From NCBI GenBank assembly GCA_008017145.1, contig SSGY01000010.1, positions 1 to 6,970 of the forward strand: a stretch of 6,970 bases of DNA, given 5' to 3'. Under the pieces are notes generated by a model, which was not told where the DNA came from, did no database searches, and was given only the letters and a program-made list of their open reading frames with translations. This DNA is from Neisseriales bacterium (GTDB lineage Bacteria; Pseudomonadota; Gammaproteobacteria; Burkholderiales; UBA11063). Made by a program: the position numbers and the translations under genes. Below, piece after piece: positions 5,999 through 6,970 of the stretch. Within the stretch, counting starts at the first letter, position 1, and each line of letters opens with the position of its first letter.

Positions 5999-6970
5999 GT
6001 GTCTCATAAGCAATTATTTAATTTATCTTTGGCTGTTGCCAGTTGTATTTCATTAGCTGCTTGCGCTGGCGGATCTTCGCCTAGTCCAACACCTACACCA
6101 TCACCTTCTCCTAGTCCAGCACCAACTTTTTGTGAACTAAATGTAGGTAATTTTACTACAGTGGAGAATACAAGCCTATATTCTAATTCTGATCTAGGTT
6201 TTGATCCAATTTGGGGTCCCGCATTGCTTCCATTAGCATTTCCAAGCGATCTTTCTAGTTGTCAAAGTAGCACTAGTTGGCAGCAGCAACGCGTAGTGCA
6301 GGCGCTATTGTATTGGGTAGGTCAAAAAGTTAATTACTGTCATCATCATGTTCCGACTTGGTATCCTGAGTTTACTCCAAGTGGCTTGCCAAACCCACAG
6401 GCTAAAGCTAGCTTTGAATCTTGCAGTATGAGTGCAGATGTTATGCCACCAATTCCAACCGAAAGTTTAATTCGCTGGAATTATTCTGGTACAGGTGCTG
6501 AATCTGCAACTGCTTGGTATAATATCAATTCAGGTAAAGCATATGCTACTGGCAATTATGGTTATGGTCTGGATTGTAGTGATTATACTAAATTAGTTTA
6601 TGATTTTGCCGAGTCAATCATGTTTAATAGTGGTATTCAACAACAAGCAGGGCAAAATACAGCGCAATCTAATTTAGCGCCAAATATGAGTGGCTTTGTC
6701 GACGATGTTGCTGGTAACGCAAATGGAACTGCTGCTGGAAGCTTAGTTTGTGCTGATGGTAGCCTTGCACCAAGTAGTGGTGCAACTAATACCAGTTGTA
6801 ATGCACATGGCGGCTATATTTCTGTATTTACTAGCAGTGGTGGTTATAACGCTAATGGTGTCACAGATGCAATGTTAAATAATTTACAACCTGGTGATTT
6901 GTTATTTATTGCCGGATTAGCTTACGATTATACAACTACAGCAATTAACCCACAAGTTACTCATGTGATC
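5999..6970 (+). CDS. Cysteine-rich lipoprotein with NlpC/P60-like (C40) domain, 3' end beyond window
   Basis: The frame is open for 324 codons from GTG at 5999 to the edge. AGGA (5987-5990) lies 8 bases before this GTG. An in-frame ATG at 5990 overlaps the AGGA and has no site of its own, so GTG is preferred. Residues 1-21 are a signal peptide with lipobox LAAC (Cys22, Ala +2: outer membrane). Residues 27-42 are eight Xaa-Pro dipeptides, a flexible linker. The domain from 44 holds Cys45, 88, 114, 142, 193, 251 and 267, and CHHH at 114-117. YGLDCSDYTKLVY (190-202) resembles the NlpC/P60 nucleophile helix with Cys193. LQPGDLLFI (296-304) and THVI (321-324, His322) match the family's GDL strand and catalytic His. 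NlpC/P60 enzymes usually cut peptidoglycan stem peptides, but the Cys-His gap here, about 129 residues, is roughly twice the normal one and holds an insertion. Peptidase or amidase activity is inference; the precise family is not recognised. Confidence 0.85.
   Translation, partial: MSHKQLFNLSLAVASCISLAACAGGSSPSPTPTPSPSPSPAPTFCELNVGNFTTVENTSLYSNSDLGFDPIWGPALLPLAFPSDLSSCQSSTSWQQQRVVQALLYWVGQKVNYCHHHVPTWYPEFTPSGLPNPQAKASFESCSMSADVMPPIPTESLIRWNYSGTGAESATAWYNINSGKAYATGNYGYGLDCSDYTKLVYDFAESIMFNSGIQQQAGQNTAQSNLAPNMSGFVDDVAGNANGTAAGSLVCADGSLAPSSGATNTSCNAHGGYISVFTSSGGYNANGVTDAMLNNLQPGDLLFIAGLAYDYTTTAINPQVTHVI
6077..6127 (+). repeat. Xaa-Pro (S/T-P) linker-encoding low-complexity tract
   Basis: Seventeen codons encode eight consecutive Ser-Pro, Thr-Pro or Ala-Pro dipeptides plus a final Thr. 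At DNA level the unit CCTAGTCCA occurs twice, at 6080-6088 and 6110-6118, thirty bases (ten codons) apart. Slippage or recombination between the copies would keep the frame and only change linker length. Such tracts tether a catalytic domain at a distance from the lipid anchor. Confidence 0.75.

Noticed and set aside
6341..6349. CATCATCAT trinucleotide repeat
   Set aside because: Three His codons after Cys114 of the lipoprotein; too short to be a repeat element. It is of interest only at protein level as a possible metal site.

Overview
The window reads as ordinary chromosome from an AT-rich Gram-negative bacterium. The evidence for a Gram-negative is an outer-membrane lipoprotein receptor (LolB), three proteins with lipobox signal peptides, and a periplasmic patatin. 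The order mutM <-> TPR lipoprotein -> lolB is, from memory of family gene neighbourhoods, typical of beta-proteobacteria. A low-GC member of the Neisseriales or Burkholderiales is my best guess, but this is inference. I see no insertion sequence, CRISPR array, tRNA, rRNA or phage gene.

Left half, minus strand (1-1988): three genes point leftward. They are mutM (DNA glycosylase), then 14 bases later a secreted patatin-like phospholipase, then 44 bases later the first 54 codons of a PLP-dependent Cys/Met-metabolism enzyme cut by the window edge. The tight spacing suggests co-transcription, at least of mutM and the patatin gene.

A 112-base divergent promoter region (1989-2100) separates mutM from the rightward genes. 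These are a 610-residue TPR lipoprotein overlapping lolB by four bases (ATGA), then hemN 40 bases further on. In many beta-proteobacteria lolB is followed by ispE and prs. Here hemN (oxygen-independent coproporphyrinogen III oxidase) occupies that place.

Right end (5905-6970): a 94-base intergenic region carries a good extended -10 promoter. It leads into a GTG-started gene with no stop before the window edge, 324 codons visible. It encodes a lipoprotein with a signal peptide, eight consecutive Xaa-Pro dipeptides, and a long cysteine-rich domain that ends with NlpC/P60-like catalytic landmarks (DCS, GDLLF, THV). Because it starts with GTG and runs off the end, simple ORF calling misses it. 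It is the least conventional item here.

Functionally, LolB is the outer-membrane acceptor that would insert the other lipoproteins (TPR and NlpC-like), which all lack Asp at +2. The other genes are housekeeping: DNA repair, heme synthesis, amino-acid sulfur metabolism.
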